DNA of 64,000 bases, taken from the NCBI GenBank assembly GCA_947495165.1, contig CANLXM010000001.1, positions 62,001 to 126,000 on the forward strand, written 5' to 3'. Shown here in pieces: positions 14,791-26,302 of this stretch (the first letter of the stretch is position 1; each line of letters starts with the position of its first letter). The translations under genes and the position numbers were made by a program. Under the pieces are notes generated by a model. It was given only the letters and a program-made list of their open reading frames with translations, was not told where the DNA came from and did not search any database. Source of the DNA: an uncultured Cellulomonadaceae bacterium. GTDB taxonomy: Bacteria > Actinomycetota > Actinomycetes > Actinomycetales > Cellulomonadaceae.

Positions 14791-17370
14791 TCAGTGCGGG
14801 GCGGCCGCATCGGCATCGTCGAGCTCGACGTGCGGGTGGCGCCGCTCGAGCTTGGCGCCCTCCACGTCGACGTCGGGCAGGAGCTTGTCGAGCCACCGCG
14901 GCAGCCACCACGCCTTGTCGCCCGCGAGGTGCATGAGCGCCGGGATCAGGAGCATGCGGACCACGAACGCGTCGACGAGGACTCCGAATGCCAGGGCGAA
15001 GCCGATGGGCCGGATCATCGCGCTGTGCGAGAAGACGAACCCACCGAACACGGAGATCATGATGATCGCCGCGGCGGTGACGACCGAGCGTCCCGCGTGG
15101 AAGCCCTGCACGACGGCGAGCCGCGCCGGGGCTCCGTGGGCGTACGCCTCACGCATGCCGGACCCGAGGAACAGCATGTAGTCCATCGCGAGACCGAACA
15201 GCACGCCCACCAGGATGGTCGGCAGGAAGCTCAGCACCGGGCCGGGCGACTCCACGCCGAACAGCGTCGAGAGCCAGCCCCACTGGTAGATCGCCACGAC
15301 GCCGCCGAGGGCCGCGAAGTAGGACAGGATGAAGCCGAGCGTCGCCACGACGGGCACGAAGATCGACCGGAACACGATGATCAGGATGATCAGCGACAGG
15401 CCGACGACGACCGCGAGGTACAGCGGCAGCGCGTTCGCCAGCTTCTCCGAGACGTCGATGTTGCCGCTCGCGGAGCCCGCCACCCCGAGGTCACCCTCGA
15501 CGCCCTCGGGCGACAGGTCGCGGAGCGTGTGCACGAGGTCCTCGGTCGACTCGCTCGTCGGGCCCTCGGCGGGAACGACCTGGAAGGCGGTGACCGTCCG
15601 GTCCTCCGACGCCCCGATCGGGGCGACCGCGACGACGTCGTCCTGGGCGAACAGCTCCTGGGCCACGCTGAGCTGCGCCTGCGCGAGCTCTTCCTCGCTC
15701 GGTGAGCCCGGGAGGTCCGCGACGACGACGAGGGTGCCGTTCTGGCCCTCGCCGAACTTCTCGGAGATGGTCGTGTAGGCCTGGTACTGGCTCGACTCGC
15801 GCGGCTCCGACGAGCCGTCGGGCAGGTTGAGACGCAGGTCCAGGGCGGGCACCGCGACCACGAGCAGGCCGACGACGCCGACGACGAGCCGGACCACGGC
15901 GGACGACGTCTTCATGGGCGTGAGGGCCGTCTGGGCCACGCGCTCCTGGGCCTGGGCCTCGGGCCCACGGTTCGCGCGCTCCTTGCCGCTCAGGATGCGC
16001 ATGCCGATCAGGCCGAGCAGCGCGGGGGTCAGCGTCACGGCCACGAGCACCGCCACGGCCACGCTCGCGGCGCCGACCGTTCCCATGAGGCCCAGGAACG
16101 GGATGCCGGTGACGTTGAGCGCGAGCAGCGCAATGATGACCGTCGCGCCGGCGAACACGACCGCGTTGCCGGAGGTGCCGTTCGCGAGGCCGATCGACTC
16201 GTCGACGTCGAAGCCCGCCTTCAGCTGGCGGCGGTGGCGGTTCACGATGAACAGGGCGTAGTCGATGCCGACCGCGAGGCCGAGCATGAGTCCGAGCACC
16301 GGCGTCACCGAGATCATCTCGATCGCGCCCGAGAGCGACAGCGCACCGAGGGCAGCGACGCCGACCCCGACCAGCGCCGTGATGATCGGCAGCCCCGCAC
16401 CGATCAGGGTGCCCAGCATGACGACGAGGACGATCGCGGCGACCACGAGGCCCACGGCCTCGGCGGCACCGAAGATCGCCGGGATACCCTGCGTGATCTC
16501 GCTCGAGAAGGTGACGTCGACGCCCTCGACCTGCTCGGTCTCGAAGAGCTCGACCACGGCGTCCTTGGTCTCCTGCGGGACGTCCATGAGCGAGTCGTCG
16601 AACAGGATCGTCGCGACGGCGGTCGTCCCGTCCTCGGAGACCAGGCGGATCTCGGCGGCCATCTCGAGCAGCGGCGCCCCCATCTCGAGCTGCGCCGCCT
16701 GGGTCTCGAGCTCAGCGGCCTGCGTCTCGAGCTCGTCCGCGCCCGCCTCGAGCTCGGCGGCCTGCGCGTCGATCTGGGCGAGGCCCTGGTCGAGCGCCTC
16801 CTGCTGGGCATCGAGCTCCGGCTTCATCGCCTCCGCCATCCCCGCGGCCTCGGCCTGGGCGCGGGCGGCGTCGAGCTGCTCCTGCCCGGCCTCGGCCTCG
16901 GCGCGGGCGTCCGCCAGCTGCGCGCGGCCGTCCTCGAGCTCCGCGCGGGCGGCCTCGATCTGCTCGCGCCCCTCGGCGATCTGGGTGCGTCCGTCGGCGA
17001 TGGCCTGGGCCTGCGCCGCTCGCTCCGCCTCGGTCGCGAAGGGGTCGACGACCTCTGCGACGCCGTCGAGCTCGCTCGCCTGGGCGATGACCTCCGCGAG
17101 CGCCTGCCGCTGAGCGTCGTCGAGCGCGGCGTCGTCGCTCGTGCTGAAGACGATGCGGCCGGTGCCGCCCGAGGCCGCCGGCAGCTCGCCCGCGAGACGG
17201 TCCGAGACCTCCTGGGTCGGCGTGCCCGGGATCGTGATGCTGCTCGACATCGTGCCCGCGCCGAACGCGTAGGCGACGCCGACGAGGACCATCACGGCGA
17301 GCCAGGCGGCGAGCACGGTCTTGGCGCGGTGCGCGGCGCCGCGCCCGAGGCGGTACAGGAGTTCAGCCAT
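14791..17370 (-). CDS. MMPL/RND family transporter with large coiled-coil ectodomain
   Basis: An 859-residue RND-superfamily exporter. Helix 1 lies at about 17-38; two MMPL/SSD blocks follow, each with several membrane helices. The first contains VGIDYALFIVNRHRR and the second GLAMDYMLFLGSGMR, the GxxxDY pairs used for proton relay. The first extracellular loop holds an unusual Ala/Glu/Gln coiled coil at about 115-230, with repeated AAELE heptads. MMPL proteins export lipids, siderophores or drugs using proton motive force. It is the second gene of a tetR-mmpL operon (45-bp gap), so expression is probably ligand-induced. The last 25 residues are acidic and His-rich. Confidence 0.92.
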   Translation of the reverse strand: MAELLYRLGRGAAHRAKTVLAAWLAVMVLVGVAYAFGAGTMSSSITIPGTPTQEVSDRLAGELPAASGGTGRIVFSTSDDAALDDAQRQALAEVIAQASELDGVAEVVDPFATEAERAAQAQAIADGRTQIAEGREQIEAARAELEDGRAQLADARAEAEAGQEQLDAARAQAEAAGMAEAMKPELDAQQEALDQGLAQIDAQAAELEAGADELETQAAELETQAAQLEMGAPLLEMAAEIRLVSEDGTTAVATILFDDSLMDVPQETKDAVVELFETEQVEGVDVTFSSEITQGIPAIFGAAEAVGLVVAAIVLVVMLGTLIGAGLPIITALVGVGVAALGALSLSGAIEMISVTPVLGLMLGLAVGIDYALFIVNRHRRQLKAGFDVDESIGLANGTSGNAVVFAGATVIIALLALNVTGIPFLGLMGTVGAASVAVAVLVAVTLTPALLGLIGMRILSGKERANRGPEAQAQERVAQTALTPMKTSSAVVRLVVGVVGLLVVAVPALDLRLNLPDGSSEPRESSQYQAYTTISEKFGEGQNGTLVVVADLPGSPSEEELAQAQLSVAQELFAQDDVVAVAPIGASEDRTVTAFQVVPAEGPTSESTEDLVHTLRDLSPEGVEGDLGVAGSASGNIDVSEKLANALPLYLAVVVGLSLIILIIVFRSIFVPVVATLGFILSYFAALGGVVAIYQWGWLSTLFGVESPGPVLSFLPTILVGVLFGLAMDYMLFLGSGMREAYAHGAPARLAVVQGFHAGRSVVTAAAIIMISVFGGFVFSHSAMIRPIGFALAFGVLVDAFVVRMLLIPALMHLAGDKAWWLPRWLDKLLPDVDVEGAKLERRHPHVELDDADAAAPH

Positions 17371-17415
17371 GGAGGTGTCCTTGGTGAGTGTGGGTGGAGG
17401 GGTCGTGCCGGCGGT

Positions 17416-18078
17416 TCACCGCGCCGCGCGCAGCGTGGTGACGTACCCGCTGCTCGTGGCGTCGATGAGGTGGTCGAGGAGGCGGTGCCACACGAGGCGG
17501 GAGTCGGGGGTGTCGACGGCTCCGGTGGTCTCGGTCCAGTCTCGGTAGATCACGGCCAGCCCGCTCATCAGGGCGCTGACGAGCAGCCGGACGTGCAGCG
17601 GATCGTTCTCGGGGTGGTACCGCAGCAGCTCGGTGACCATGCGTTCGGCGACGTCGCCGAGGGCCTGCAGCAGGAGGACGGCACGCCGGGGCGAGACGTC
17701 CCCGCGGGCGCCGCCGAGCACGCGCGTCAGGTAGGACATGGGCCCGACGAGGTCGGTGTCGCGCAGCGCAGCGGCGACGGCGTCGATCAGGAGCGCCGGG
17801 TCCGCGCTGGTGTCGACCGTGCAGCTCGTGGCGCGAGCCTCGAGCGACTCCACGATGGTGCCGAGGACGCCGCCGCACACCGCGGCGATCACGTCGTCGA
17901 CGCCAGCGAAGTGGTTGAAGATCGTCCGGCGTGAGACGTCCGCGCGCGCGGCGAGCTCGTCGACCGTGAAGTCCGTGCCGTCGGCCTCCGCGATCAGGGC
18001 CGCCGCGGCGTCCACGATCGCCTGCCGGTGCCGCTCCTTGAGGGCGGCACGCCGGTCGGGCGCGCGGTCGGTGGTCAC
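17416..18078 (-). CDS. TetR family transcriptional regulator of MMPL operon
   Basis: A 220-residue TetR repressor. The N-terminal helix-turn-helix is clear (FTVDELAARADVSRRTIFNHFAGVDDVI, residues about 38-65) and is followed by an all-helical ligand and dimer domain with no recognisable specificity. The GTG at 18078 has no ribosome-binding site but lies 6 nt after a -10 hexamer, so translation is probably leaderless. A triple half-site operator overlaps its promoter. It therefore most likely represses itself and the MMPL exporter downstream. Confidence 0.92.
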   Translation of the reverse strand: MTTDRAPDRRAALKERHRQAIVDAAAALIAEADGTDFTVDELAARADVSRRTIFNHFAGVDDVIAAVCGGVLGTIVESLEARATSCTVDTSADPALLIDAVAAALRDTDLVGPMSYLTRVLGGARGDVSPRRAVLLLQALGDVAERMVTELLRYHPENDPLHVRLLVSALMSGLAVIYRDWTETTGAVDTPDSRLVWHRLLDHLIDATSSGYVTTLRAAR

Positions 18079-18084
18079 CTGGCG

Positions 18085-18114
18085 ACACTAAGTGCAAGGT
18101 TGCACGGAGTGCAA
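18085..18114 (-). promoter_or_regulatory. TetR operator overlapping leaderless tetR-mmpL promoter
   Basis: On the minus strand a -35 TTGCAC (18109-18114) and -10 TAGTGT (18085-18090) are 18 bp apart, and the -10 is 6 nt from the GTG start. Positions 18092-18114 form two nested palindromes that share one arm, GTGCAA-GG-TTGCAC and TTGCAC-GGA-GTGCAA. This gives three copies of the half-site across the promoter, a typical autorepression layout. Confidence 0.7.
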
Positions 18115-18184
18115 CTGAATGCGGGCGTGCCGTCCGTCACTCGCACCCTTGTGCCGCTCGCCCGCGAACGGGACACTGCCAGAC

Positions 18185-18730
18185 ATGACTGCGACGACCG
18201 ACCGGCACGGCGCCCCTGCGGACGCGAAGGCCACCCGGTCGCTGCGTCGGCGGGGCTCCTCGATCGCCTTGGCGGGCGGCGTGGTCGCTGCGCTCCTGGC
18301 CGGCCTCTGGTGGCACACCCACCCGAACGTCTTCCCCGGCCCCGGCAACAGCTTCGAGGCCCGGCCGGACGACCAGACCCCGATGTACGTCGGCGTGGCC
18401 TACCCGCCAGACGGCGCTGCCACACGGGTGCGGGTGCTCGACGCGCAGCCGCGGGCCGAGATCTTCGGCGAGGCGACCGCCGAGGTCTGGGCGTGCACCG
18501 GCGGAACGATCGGCGTCGTCGGCGAGGACTCCCCGGAGGCGGCAGCGTGCGTGCCCCTCGGCGAGGCCGCGGAGTCCTGGGACCAGCTGGTCGTGCGCGT
18601 CGCACCCGAGGAGCCGGGAGCCGTGGTCGTGCTCGACGGCATCGACGTCACCTACTCGACCGGCCTGCAACGAGGCACCCAGCACACCGGGAAGGGCGGG
18701 GTCATCGTCTACCCCGCCGAAGCATCGTGA
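18185..18730 (+). CDS. Small membrane-anchored protein, unknown function
   Basis: A 181-residue protein with a basic cytoplasmic N-terminus of about 28 residues, one transmembrane helix (about 30-46, IALAGGVVAALLAGLWW) and an extracytoplasmic beta-rich domain with two cysteines (AEVWACTGG, EAAACVPLG) that could form a disulfide. No family recognised. First gene of a three-gene operon; its stop overlaps the GrpB start as GTGA. Orthology and function are unknown. Confidence 0.72.
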   Translation: MTATTDRHGAPADAKATRSLRRRGSSIALAGGVVAALLAGLWWHTHPNVFPGPGNSFEARPDDQTPMYVGVAYPPDGAATRVRVLDAQPRAEIFGEATAEVWACTGGTIGVVGEDSPEAAACVPLGEAAESWDQLVVRVAPEEPGAVVVLDGIDVTYSTGLQRGTQHTGKGGVIVYPAEAS

Positions 18731-19290
18731 CGGGAGAGCCGCGCTCCGCCAACGACGGGGCACGAGGCAACGCTGTGGCGCTCGTCGATGCTCGCCCCGA
18801 CGACTGGGCGCGTCGCTTCACCGCCCTCGCCCTGCGGGTGCGCTCGGCGCTCGGGGCCGACGTGTCGATCGAGCACATCGGCTCCACGGCAGTCCCGGAG
18901 CTCCCGGCCAAGGACGTGGTGGACGCGCTCGTGGGCGTTCCACTCACGAAGATCGACTCGGCGGGGCAGACCCTGGCGGCAGCAGGCTTCGTCGTCGAGG
19001 GGCGCCGGGACGGGCACGTGTGGCTCTCTCAGCATCGGGAGGGACGCCGCGAGAGCATCGTGCACGTCGTCGAGGCGCAGGGCCGGCGGTGGGAACGCCG
19101 GTTGACCTTCCGGGACCTGCTCCGCCGCGATCCGGAGGCGCGCGAGACGTATCTGGCGGCCAAGCGCGCGGCAGCCGAGTCACACTCGTCCTGGGACGCC
19201 TACGGCACCGCGAAGGCAGACACGGTCCAGCGCCTGCTCGCGTCGGTCGAGACGTCCGAGCACGCCCCCACGACAAGGAGCTCGCCATGA
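18727..19290 (+). CDS. GrpB family protein (UPF0157, nucleotidyltransferase fold)
   Basis: A 187-residue GrpB/UPF0157 protein. The hallmark HIGSTAVPELPAKDVVDALVGV (about residues 41-62) is the nucleotidyltransferase-fold motif GST...DxxV; the C-terminal segment RDLLRRDPEARETYLAAKRAAA is also typical. Biochemical role is unproven in the family; some members are fused to CoaE. The GTG at 18727 overlaps the previous stop; an internal GTG at 18775 is an alternative. The stop overlaps the next ATG as ATGA. Confidence 0.85.
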   Translation: MTGEPRSANDGARGNAVALVDARPDDWARRFTALALRVRSALGADVSIEHIGSTAVPELPAKDVVDALVGVPLTKIDSAGQTLAAAGFVVEGRRDGHVWLSQHREGRRESIVHVVEAQGRRWERRLTFRDLLRRDPEARETYLAAKRAAAESHSSWDAYGTAKADTVQRLLASVETSEHAPTTRSSP

Positions 19291-19751
19291 CCCCGCGCCT
19301 CGCCGCCCTCGCGCTCGCCGCCGGACTCGCGCTCACGGGTTGCACCGCGACCCAGCAGCCTCCCGACCCCGCCACCCGGGCCGAGTCGTTGTGGTCGGCG
19401 CGAACTCCCTACGTCGGTGACAGCTCGAAGGTCACCGCCCTGGTCCAGCACGTCCGGCCCGAGCCCGCAGGCTCGTACGCCATCCGCCTGCAGACCGCGA
19501 GCGAGCCCTACGCACTGACGATCGACATGGCGGATGCCGACGACCTGACCGAGCAGGCCGCGCTCACCCACCAGGCCACCCTCCTGCTCGGGCTCGTTGA
19601 GAACCTGGACGAGGTGACGATGGCTTCGGCAACAAGCACGTACACCCTGACCAGCGCTGACGCCTCGGCGGACCTCGGCTACGACGTCAAGGACCTCGGG
19701 CGCGAGCTGAGCACCCTCACGGCCTACGTGCGCTCCGAGGGCGACGACTGA
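19287..19751 (+). CDS. DUF4825-type lipoprotein
   Basis: A 154-residue predicted lipoprotein with signal peptide and lipobox ALTGC (Cys about 19). The mature part starts with WSARTPYVGDSSKVTALVQHV, the pattern of DUF4825 domains otherwise found in regulatory or secreted proteins of Firmicutes. The ribosome-binding site AAGGAG lies 6 nt before the ATG, and the start overlaps the GrpB stop by 4 nt. Function unknown; the domain assignment is from motif memory and is moderately secure. Confidence 0.75.
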   Translation: MTPRLAALALAAGLALTGCTATQQPPDPATRAESLWSARTPYVGDSSKVTALVQHVRPEPAGSYAIRLQTASEPYALTIDMADADDLTEQAALTHQATLLLGLVENLDEVTMASATSTYTLTSADASADLGYDVKDLGRELSTLTAYVRSEGDD

Positions 19752-19791
19752 ATCCCGCGCCGGCACAAGACGCGAGCATTGCGGCTGGCTC

Positions 19792-21036
19792 TCACCCGTC
19801 GTGCGACCCTCGGGCGGCGGCCAGGGCCGTGGCGAAGGACGGCGCGAGCGGGCACTCGGGCAGGAGCGCCGTCTGGTAGGCGTGGTAGACGTCGGGCTTG
19901 CCGGGCCAGACCTCGCGTGACACCCGATTGTTCTCGTCGAGCTCGTGGTGCCACGAGCCGCGCTCGTGGTCGACGAGGTGCCGGTCGGCGTACTCCCACC
20001 ACTCGTCGTACCAGTCGAGGTAGCGGCTCTCCTGCGTGCGCAGCCACAGGCACCATGCCGTGTTGATCGCCTCGGCCAGGACCCAGTGCATCCGTAGCCG
20101 GACGACCGGCTGCCCCTCCCAGTCCGTCGTGTAGACGAAGCCCGGGGCGCCGTCCGTCGACCAGCCGTCGGCCACGGCCCGCTCCGTGAGGGCGCTCGCC
20201 GCCGCGGCCAACCCTTCCGGCGCCCGCTCCCCGAGCGTCGCCTCGACCGCCAGCAGCAGGCGCGCCCACTCGAGCCCGTGCCCGACCGTCGCACCGAACG
20301 GCTGGAAGGGGTGGGCGGGCTGATCGCGATGGTGGTCGAGCTGCGGCACCCAGGACTCGTCGAAGTGCTCGGGGATCCGCCACTCGTTCGCTGCCGCCCA
20401 CCCGACCACGCGAGCGCCGATGCGTCCCGCGCGCTCGTGCCAGCGCTGATCACCGGTCACGTCGCCTGCGGCGAGGAAGGCCTCGACCGCGTGCATGTTG
20501 GCGTTCACCCCGCGGTAGGGGTCGAGCACGTCCCAGCCGCGGTCCCACTCGTCGACCAGCAGCCCGGTCTCCTCGTCCCAGAACCGGTCGACGACGACGT
20601 CGAGCGCCTCGGTCAGCAGCGCCTCCGCGCCGGGCGCTCCCACCGCGACCGCTGAGGACGCCGCCAGGACCACGAAGGCGTGACCATACGCCTGCTTGGC
20701 GGTCGAGACGGGCCCGTCGGCGCCGATGCTCGCGAACCAACCACCATGGTCCGCGTCTTGCAGCGGACCGCGCAGGCTCGCCACACCGTGCTCGACGAGC
20801 GCGAGCAGCCTCTCGCGCGACGGCCCGTCCGCCGCCGGGGCCTCGCCCGCGAGCGCACCCAGGGCGGCGACGTGGGTCATGCGGCACGTGATCCACAGCT
20901 CGACCGGCCGGTCGGCGTCGATCGCACCGTCGTCGTCCGCCCAGCCGAAGCCGAGCGGGTGACGTGCCCGGTCGACGAACCGGAGGAGGTCGGCGCGTCG
21001 CGCTCGCCGGTAGGTCGGGTCTCCAGGTGTCTGCAT
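19792..21036 (-). CDS. AGE family sugar epimerase/isomerase (YihS-like)
   Basis: A 414-residue alpha6/alpha6-barrel protein of the N-acylglucosamine 2-epimerase family. Typical landmarks: WITCRMTHVAALGAL with active-site Arg and His near the N-terminus, HGGWFASIGADG, KQAYGHAFVVLAASS, NANMHAVEAFLAAGD, and VGHGLEWARLLL with a catalytic His. Its layout resembles YihS/mannose isomerase types (aldose-ketose isomerisation of unmodified sugars) more than GlcNAc 2-epimerase. The ATG at 21036 has a GGGAGAG ribosome-binding site. It lies downstream of dnaB on the same strand but 118 bp away. Confidence 0.88.
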   Translation of the reverse strand: MQTPGDPTYRRARRADLLRFVDRARHPLGFGWADDDGAIDADRPVELWITCRMTHVAALGALAGEAPAADGPSRERLLALVEHGVASLRGPLQDADHGGWFASIGADGPVSTAKQAYGHAFVVLAASSAVAVGAPGAEALLTEALDVVVDRFWDEETGLLVDEWDRGWDVLDPYRGVNANMHAVEAFLAAGDVTGDQRWHERAGRIGARVVGWAAANEWRIPEHFDESWVPQLDHHRDQPAHPFQPFGATVGHGLEWARLLLAVEATLGERAPEGLAAAASALTERAVADGWSTDGAPGFVYTTDWEGQPVVRLRMHWVLAEAINTAWCLWLRTQESRYLDWYDEWWEYADRHLVDHERGSWHHELDENNRVSREVWPGKPDVYHAYQTALLPECPLAPSFATALAAARGSHDG

Positions 21037-21069
21037 CGTGAGCTCTCCCGCATCCTCGTCGTTCACAGC

Positions 21070-21098
21070 GTCGTACCGGTGTACTCGCACCATGTCAG
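21070..21098 (-). promoter_or_regulatory. Possible promoter of AGE epimerase gene
   Basis: Minus-strand CTGACA (21093-21098) and TACGAC (21070-21075) with a 17-bp spacer, in the 118-bp gap after dnaB. The -10 is imperfect. Confidence 0.35.
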
Positions 21099-21154
21099 GG
21101 CTCGACCGTGTCCCTCAACCCGCGAGGGTGATTCGGACCCGTTGCCGGCCGCGC

Positions 21155-23806
<2,652 letters not shown>

Positions 23807-23932
23807 GCGCGACTCCCTCTTCTCGTGCGCCAGATGCGCCTATGTCTACCTCGTGCCTGTGACACGATGCCTCCGGCTGCCCGCAGGCTATGCCCACACC
23901 GGCCGGCAGTCCCAACCCGCCCTCCACCGGGG

Positions 23933-24073
23933 TTATCCACAGGGGTTGTCCCGCCTGTGGGAATCGCAGGTGGAACTGCCCACAGACTGTGGACACACCA
24001 GTGGACAACAGTGGACCGCGATCCCACGCGGACGAGTTTTCGGTGCGATGACAGGCCTCAGGGCTGTGGACGG
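23933..24073. promoter_or_regulatory. DnaA-box cluster upstream of dnaB
   Basis: In the 275-bp gap between the divergent dnaB and MATE genes there is one perfect 9-mer TTATCCACA (23933-23941). Near matches to the reverse box follow: TGTGGACAC (23988-23996), AGTGGACAA (24000-24008), AGTGGACCG (24010-24018) and TGTGGACGG (24065-24073). DnaA could bind here to regulate dnaB or to titrate DnaA; that is inference. The rest of the gap shows no other gene. Confidence 0.55.
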
Positions 24074-24081
24074 AGATGTTT

Positions 24082-25449
24082 GTGACCGACCATCCACGTG
24101 CTGGACGTACCCGCGCAGCCGGTGGACAGCCGCGTGATCGGGGACTCGATCGCCAGATCCTTGCCCTCGCCCTGCCCGCCCTTGGTGCGCTCGTGGCGGA
24201 GCCGTTGCTGGTCCTCGCCGACAGCGCCGTCGTCGGACGCCTGGGGACCGCGGAGCTGGCCGGGCTCTCCCTCGCCTCCACCCTGCTGCTGACCGTCGTC
24301 GGGCTGTGCGTGTTCCTCGCCTACGCCACCACCGCCGCCGTCGCCCGGCGGGCAGGAGCTGGCCACCGCGCTCAGGCCCTGCAGTCCGGGGTGGACGGCA
24401 TGTGGCTCGCCCTCGGGCTCGGCCTCGCCCTGGCCGGAGCCGTGTGGCTCGCCGCTCCCTGGGCGGCCACCGCGCTCGGGGCCGAGGGCGCGGTGCACGC
24501 CCACGCTGTCACCTACCTGCGCTGGTCCGCGCCCGGCCTGCCCGGGATGCTGGTCGTGCTGGCCTCCACGGGCGTCCTGCGGGGGCTCCAGGACACCCGG
24601 ACGCCCCTGTGGGTCGCCGCCTCGGGCGCCGGCGTGAACGCCGTCCTGTCCGTCGGCCTCGTCTACGGGGCGGGCATGGGCATCGCCGGAGCAGGCCTCG
24701 GGACCGCGCTCGCCCAGACGGGCATGGGCGCCGCGCTCGGCATCGTCGTGGCCCGAGGCGCCCGGACCGCTGGCGCGTCCCTCCGCCCACGCTCGGGCGG
24801 CATCTGGGCCAGCACCCGCGCTGGCCTCCCGCTCCTCGTGCGGACCCTGTCCCTGCGCGTCGCCATCCTGCTCACCGTGTTCGTGGCGACCGGCCTCGGC
24901 CCCGTGACGCTCGCCGGGCACCAGGTGGTCAACGCCGTCTGGGGTCTCGTGGCCTTCGCCCTCGACGCCCTCGCGATCGCCGCCCAGGCACTCATCGGCC
25001 ACACCCTCGGGTCCGCCGACGTCGCCCGCACCCGGGCGATCCTGCGCCGGTGCCTGCAGTGGGGCCTGGGCGGAGGCACGATCCTCGGCGTGGTCGTCGC
25101 GGCGAGCGGACCGCTCCTCGCGCCGCTGTTCACCACGGATCCCGCCGTCCGCTCCGCGATCGTCACCGGGCTGCTCGTCGCTGCGGTGTTCATGCCGGTC
25201 GCCGGCTGGGTCTTCGTCCTCGACGGTGTCCTCATCGGCGCGGGCGACGGCCGCTTCCTCGCCTGGGCCGGCCTCGTGACCCTCGCGGTCTACGCGCCCG
25301 TCGCCCTCCTCGTGCGCGCGGCCGGCCCCGAGGGCACCGCCGGCATCGCTGCGCTCTGGGCGGCCTTCGCCGGAGTCTTCATGCTCGCCCGGGCTGTCAC
25401 GACCGGACTGCGTGCGCGCTCGACCTCCTGGATGGTCACAGGCGCCTGA
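24082..25449 (+). CDS. MATE family efflux transporter (DinF-like)
   Basis: A 455-residue polytopic membrane protein of the MATE family (NorM/DinF branch), with about 12 hydrophobic segments in two pseudo-symmetric halves. The first helix has the DinF-type LALPALGALVAEPLLVLADSAVVGRLGTAELAGL, where the conserved Asp and Gly/Leu motifs of H+-coupled MATE proteins are visible; the middle has VARTRAILRRCLQWGLGGG. It exports cationic drugs or metabolites. I chose the GTG at 24082, which is 6 nt after GGAG; an in-frame ATG at 24076 abuts the same GGAG with no spacing. Confidence 0.9.
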   Translation: MTDHPRAGRTRAAGGQPRDRGLDRQILALALPALGALVAEPLLVLADSAVVGRLGTAELAGLSLASTLLLTVVGLCVFLAYATTAAVARRAGAGHRAQALQSGVDGMWLALGLGLALAGAVWLAAPWAATALGAEGAVHAHAVTYLRWSAPGLPGMLVVLASTGVLRGLQDTRTPLWVAASGAGVNAVLSVGLVYGAGMGIAGAGLGTALAQTGMGAALGIVVARGARTAGASLRPRSGGIWASTRAGLPLLVRTLSLRVAILLTVFVATGLGPVTLAGHQVVNAVWGLVAFALDALAIAAQALIGHTLGSADVARTRAILRRCLQWGLGGGTILGVVVAASGPLLAPLFTTDPAVRSAIVTGLLVAAVFMPVAGWVFVLDGVLIGAGDGRFLAWAGLVTLAVYAPVALLVRAAGPEGTAGIAALWAAFAGVFMLARAVTTGLRARSTSWMVTGA

Positions 25450-25462
25450 GGCCCGCGACGCA

Positions 25463-25497
25463 CGAAGGCCCGGCCCCACGAGGGGGCCGGGCCTTCG
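25463..25497. terminator. Bidirectional terminator between MATE gene and rplI
   Basis: 15-bp perfect inverted repeat (CGAAGGCCCGGCCCC and complement) with a 5-nt loop between convergent genes, followed on the plus strand by TCTC. Confidence 0.85.
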
Positions 25498-25517
25498 TCT
25501 CAAGCGGTGGCGCTACC

Positions 25518-25964
25518 TCAGGCAGCGACGACCTTCAGCTTGATGTTGGCGGACACGTCAGCGTGCAGGCGCACGGTGACGGTGTACTCACCGGTGGACT
25601 TGATCGGCTGGCCGATCTCGATCTTGCGCTTGTCGACGGCCGGAGCACCAGCGGCGGCGACGGCCTCCGCGATGTCCGTCGTCGTCACGGCGCCGAACAG
25701 ACGACCGGAGTCGCCCGCCTTCGCCTTGATGACGACCGCCTTGGACTGCAGCGAGTCGCGCGTCGACTTCGCCTCGTCGAGGGTGGCGATCTCGCGGGCC
25801 TTGCGGGCCTTGCGGATCGCAGTCACCTGCGACTCGGCGCCCTTGGACCAGGCCGTGGCCAGACCGCGGGGCATGAGGAAGTTACGGGCGTAACCGTCCT
25901 TGACGTCGACGACGTCGCCAGGCTCACCGAGACCGGTGACCTCGTTCGTGAGGATGAGCTTCAT
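25518..25964 (-). CDS. rplI: 50S ribosomal protein L9
   Basis: A 148-residue L9 with the N-terminal 23S-rRNA-binding domain ([36 protein letters not shown]), the connecting helix and the C-terminal domain. Normal family length. Last gene of rpsF-ssb-rpsR-rplI, 20 bp after rpsR. Confidence 0.98.
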   Translation of the reverse strand: MKLILTNEVTGLGEPGDVVDVKDGYARNFLMPRGLATAWSKGAESQVTAIRKARKAREIATLDEAKSTRDSLQSKAVVIKAKAGDSGRLFGAVTTTDIAEAVAAAGAPAVDKRKIEIGQPIKSTGEYTVTVRLHADVSANIKLKVVAA

Positions 25965-25984
25965 GGTGCGTCTCCCTTTCTTGC

Positions 25985-26221
25985 TCAGCGAGCCGAGGAG
26001 GAGTAGGGGAGGAGCGCCATCTCACGGGCGTTCTTCACGGCACGTGCGATCTGACGCTGCTCCTGGACGGAGACGCCGGTCACGCGACGGGCGCGGATCT
26101 TCCCGCGGTCGGAGATGAACTTGCGCAGCAGCGCGGTGTCCTTGTAGTCGACAAGCTCGATCTTCGCCGACTTCAGGGGGTTGGACTTCTTCTTGGGCTT
26201 ACGGAGAACGGCCTTCGCCAT
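25985..26221 (-). CDS. rpsR: 30S ribosomal protein S18
   Basis: A 78-residue S18. The core [26 protein letters not shown] pattern is present (here [11 protein letters not shown]...), as is the C-terminal [10 protein letters not shown]. It has no cysteines, so it is the non-zinc (C-) form. It binds the 30S platform together with S6, encoded two genes upstream. Confidence 0.98.
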   Translation of the reverse strand: MAKAVLRKPKKKSNPLKSAKIELVDYKDTALLRKFISDRGKIRARRVTGVSVQEQRQIARAVKNAREMALLPYSSSAR

Positions 26222-26302
26222 CGTGTGCTCCTTGTGAGGTGCTGATGCTCAGACGGACGCGGGGCGCCGGGCTGAGCGAGTCTTGTCTGGTGCCGGGACC
26301 GG

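Noticed and set aside
19200..20453. 417-codon minus-strand frame across the DUF4825 and AGE genes
   Set aside because: It spans two genes in wrong frames and has a Ser/Arg-rich shadow composition.
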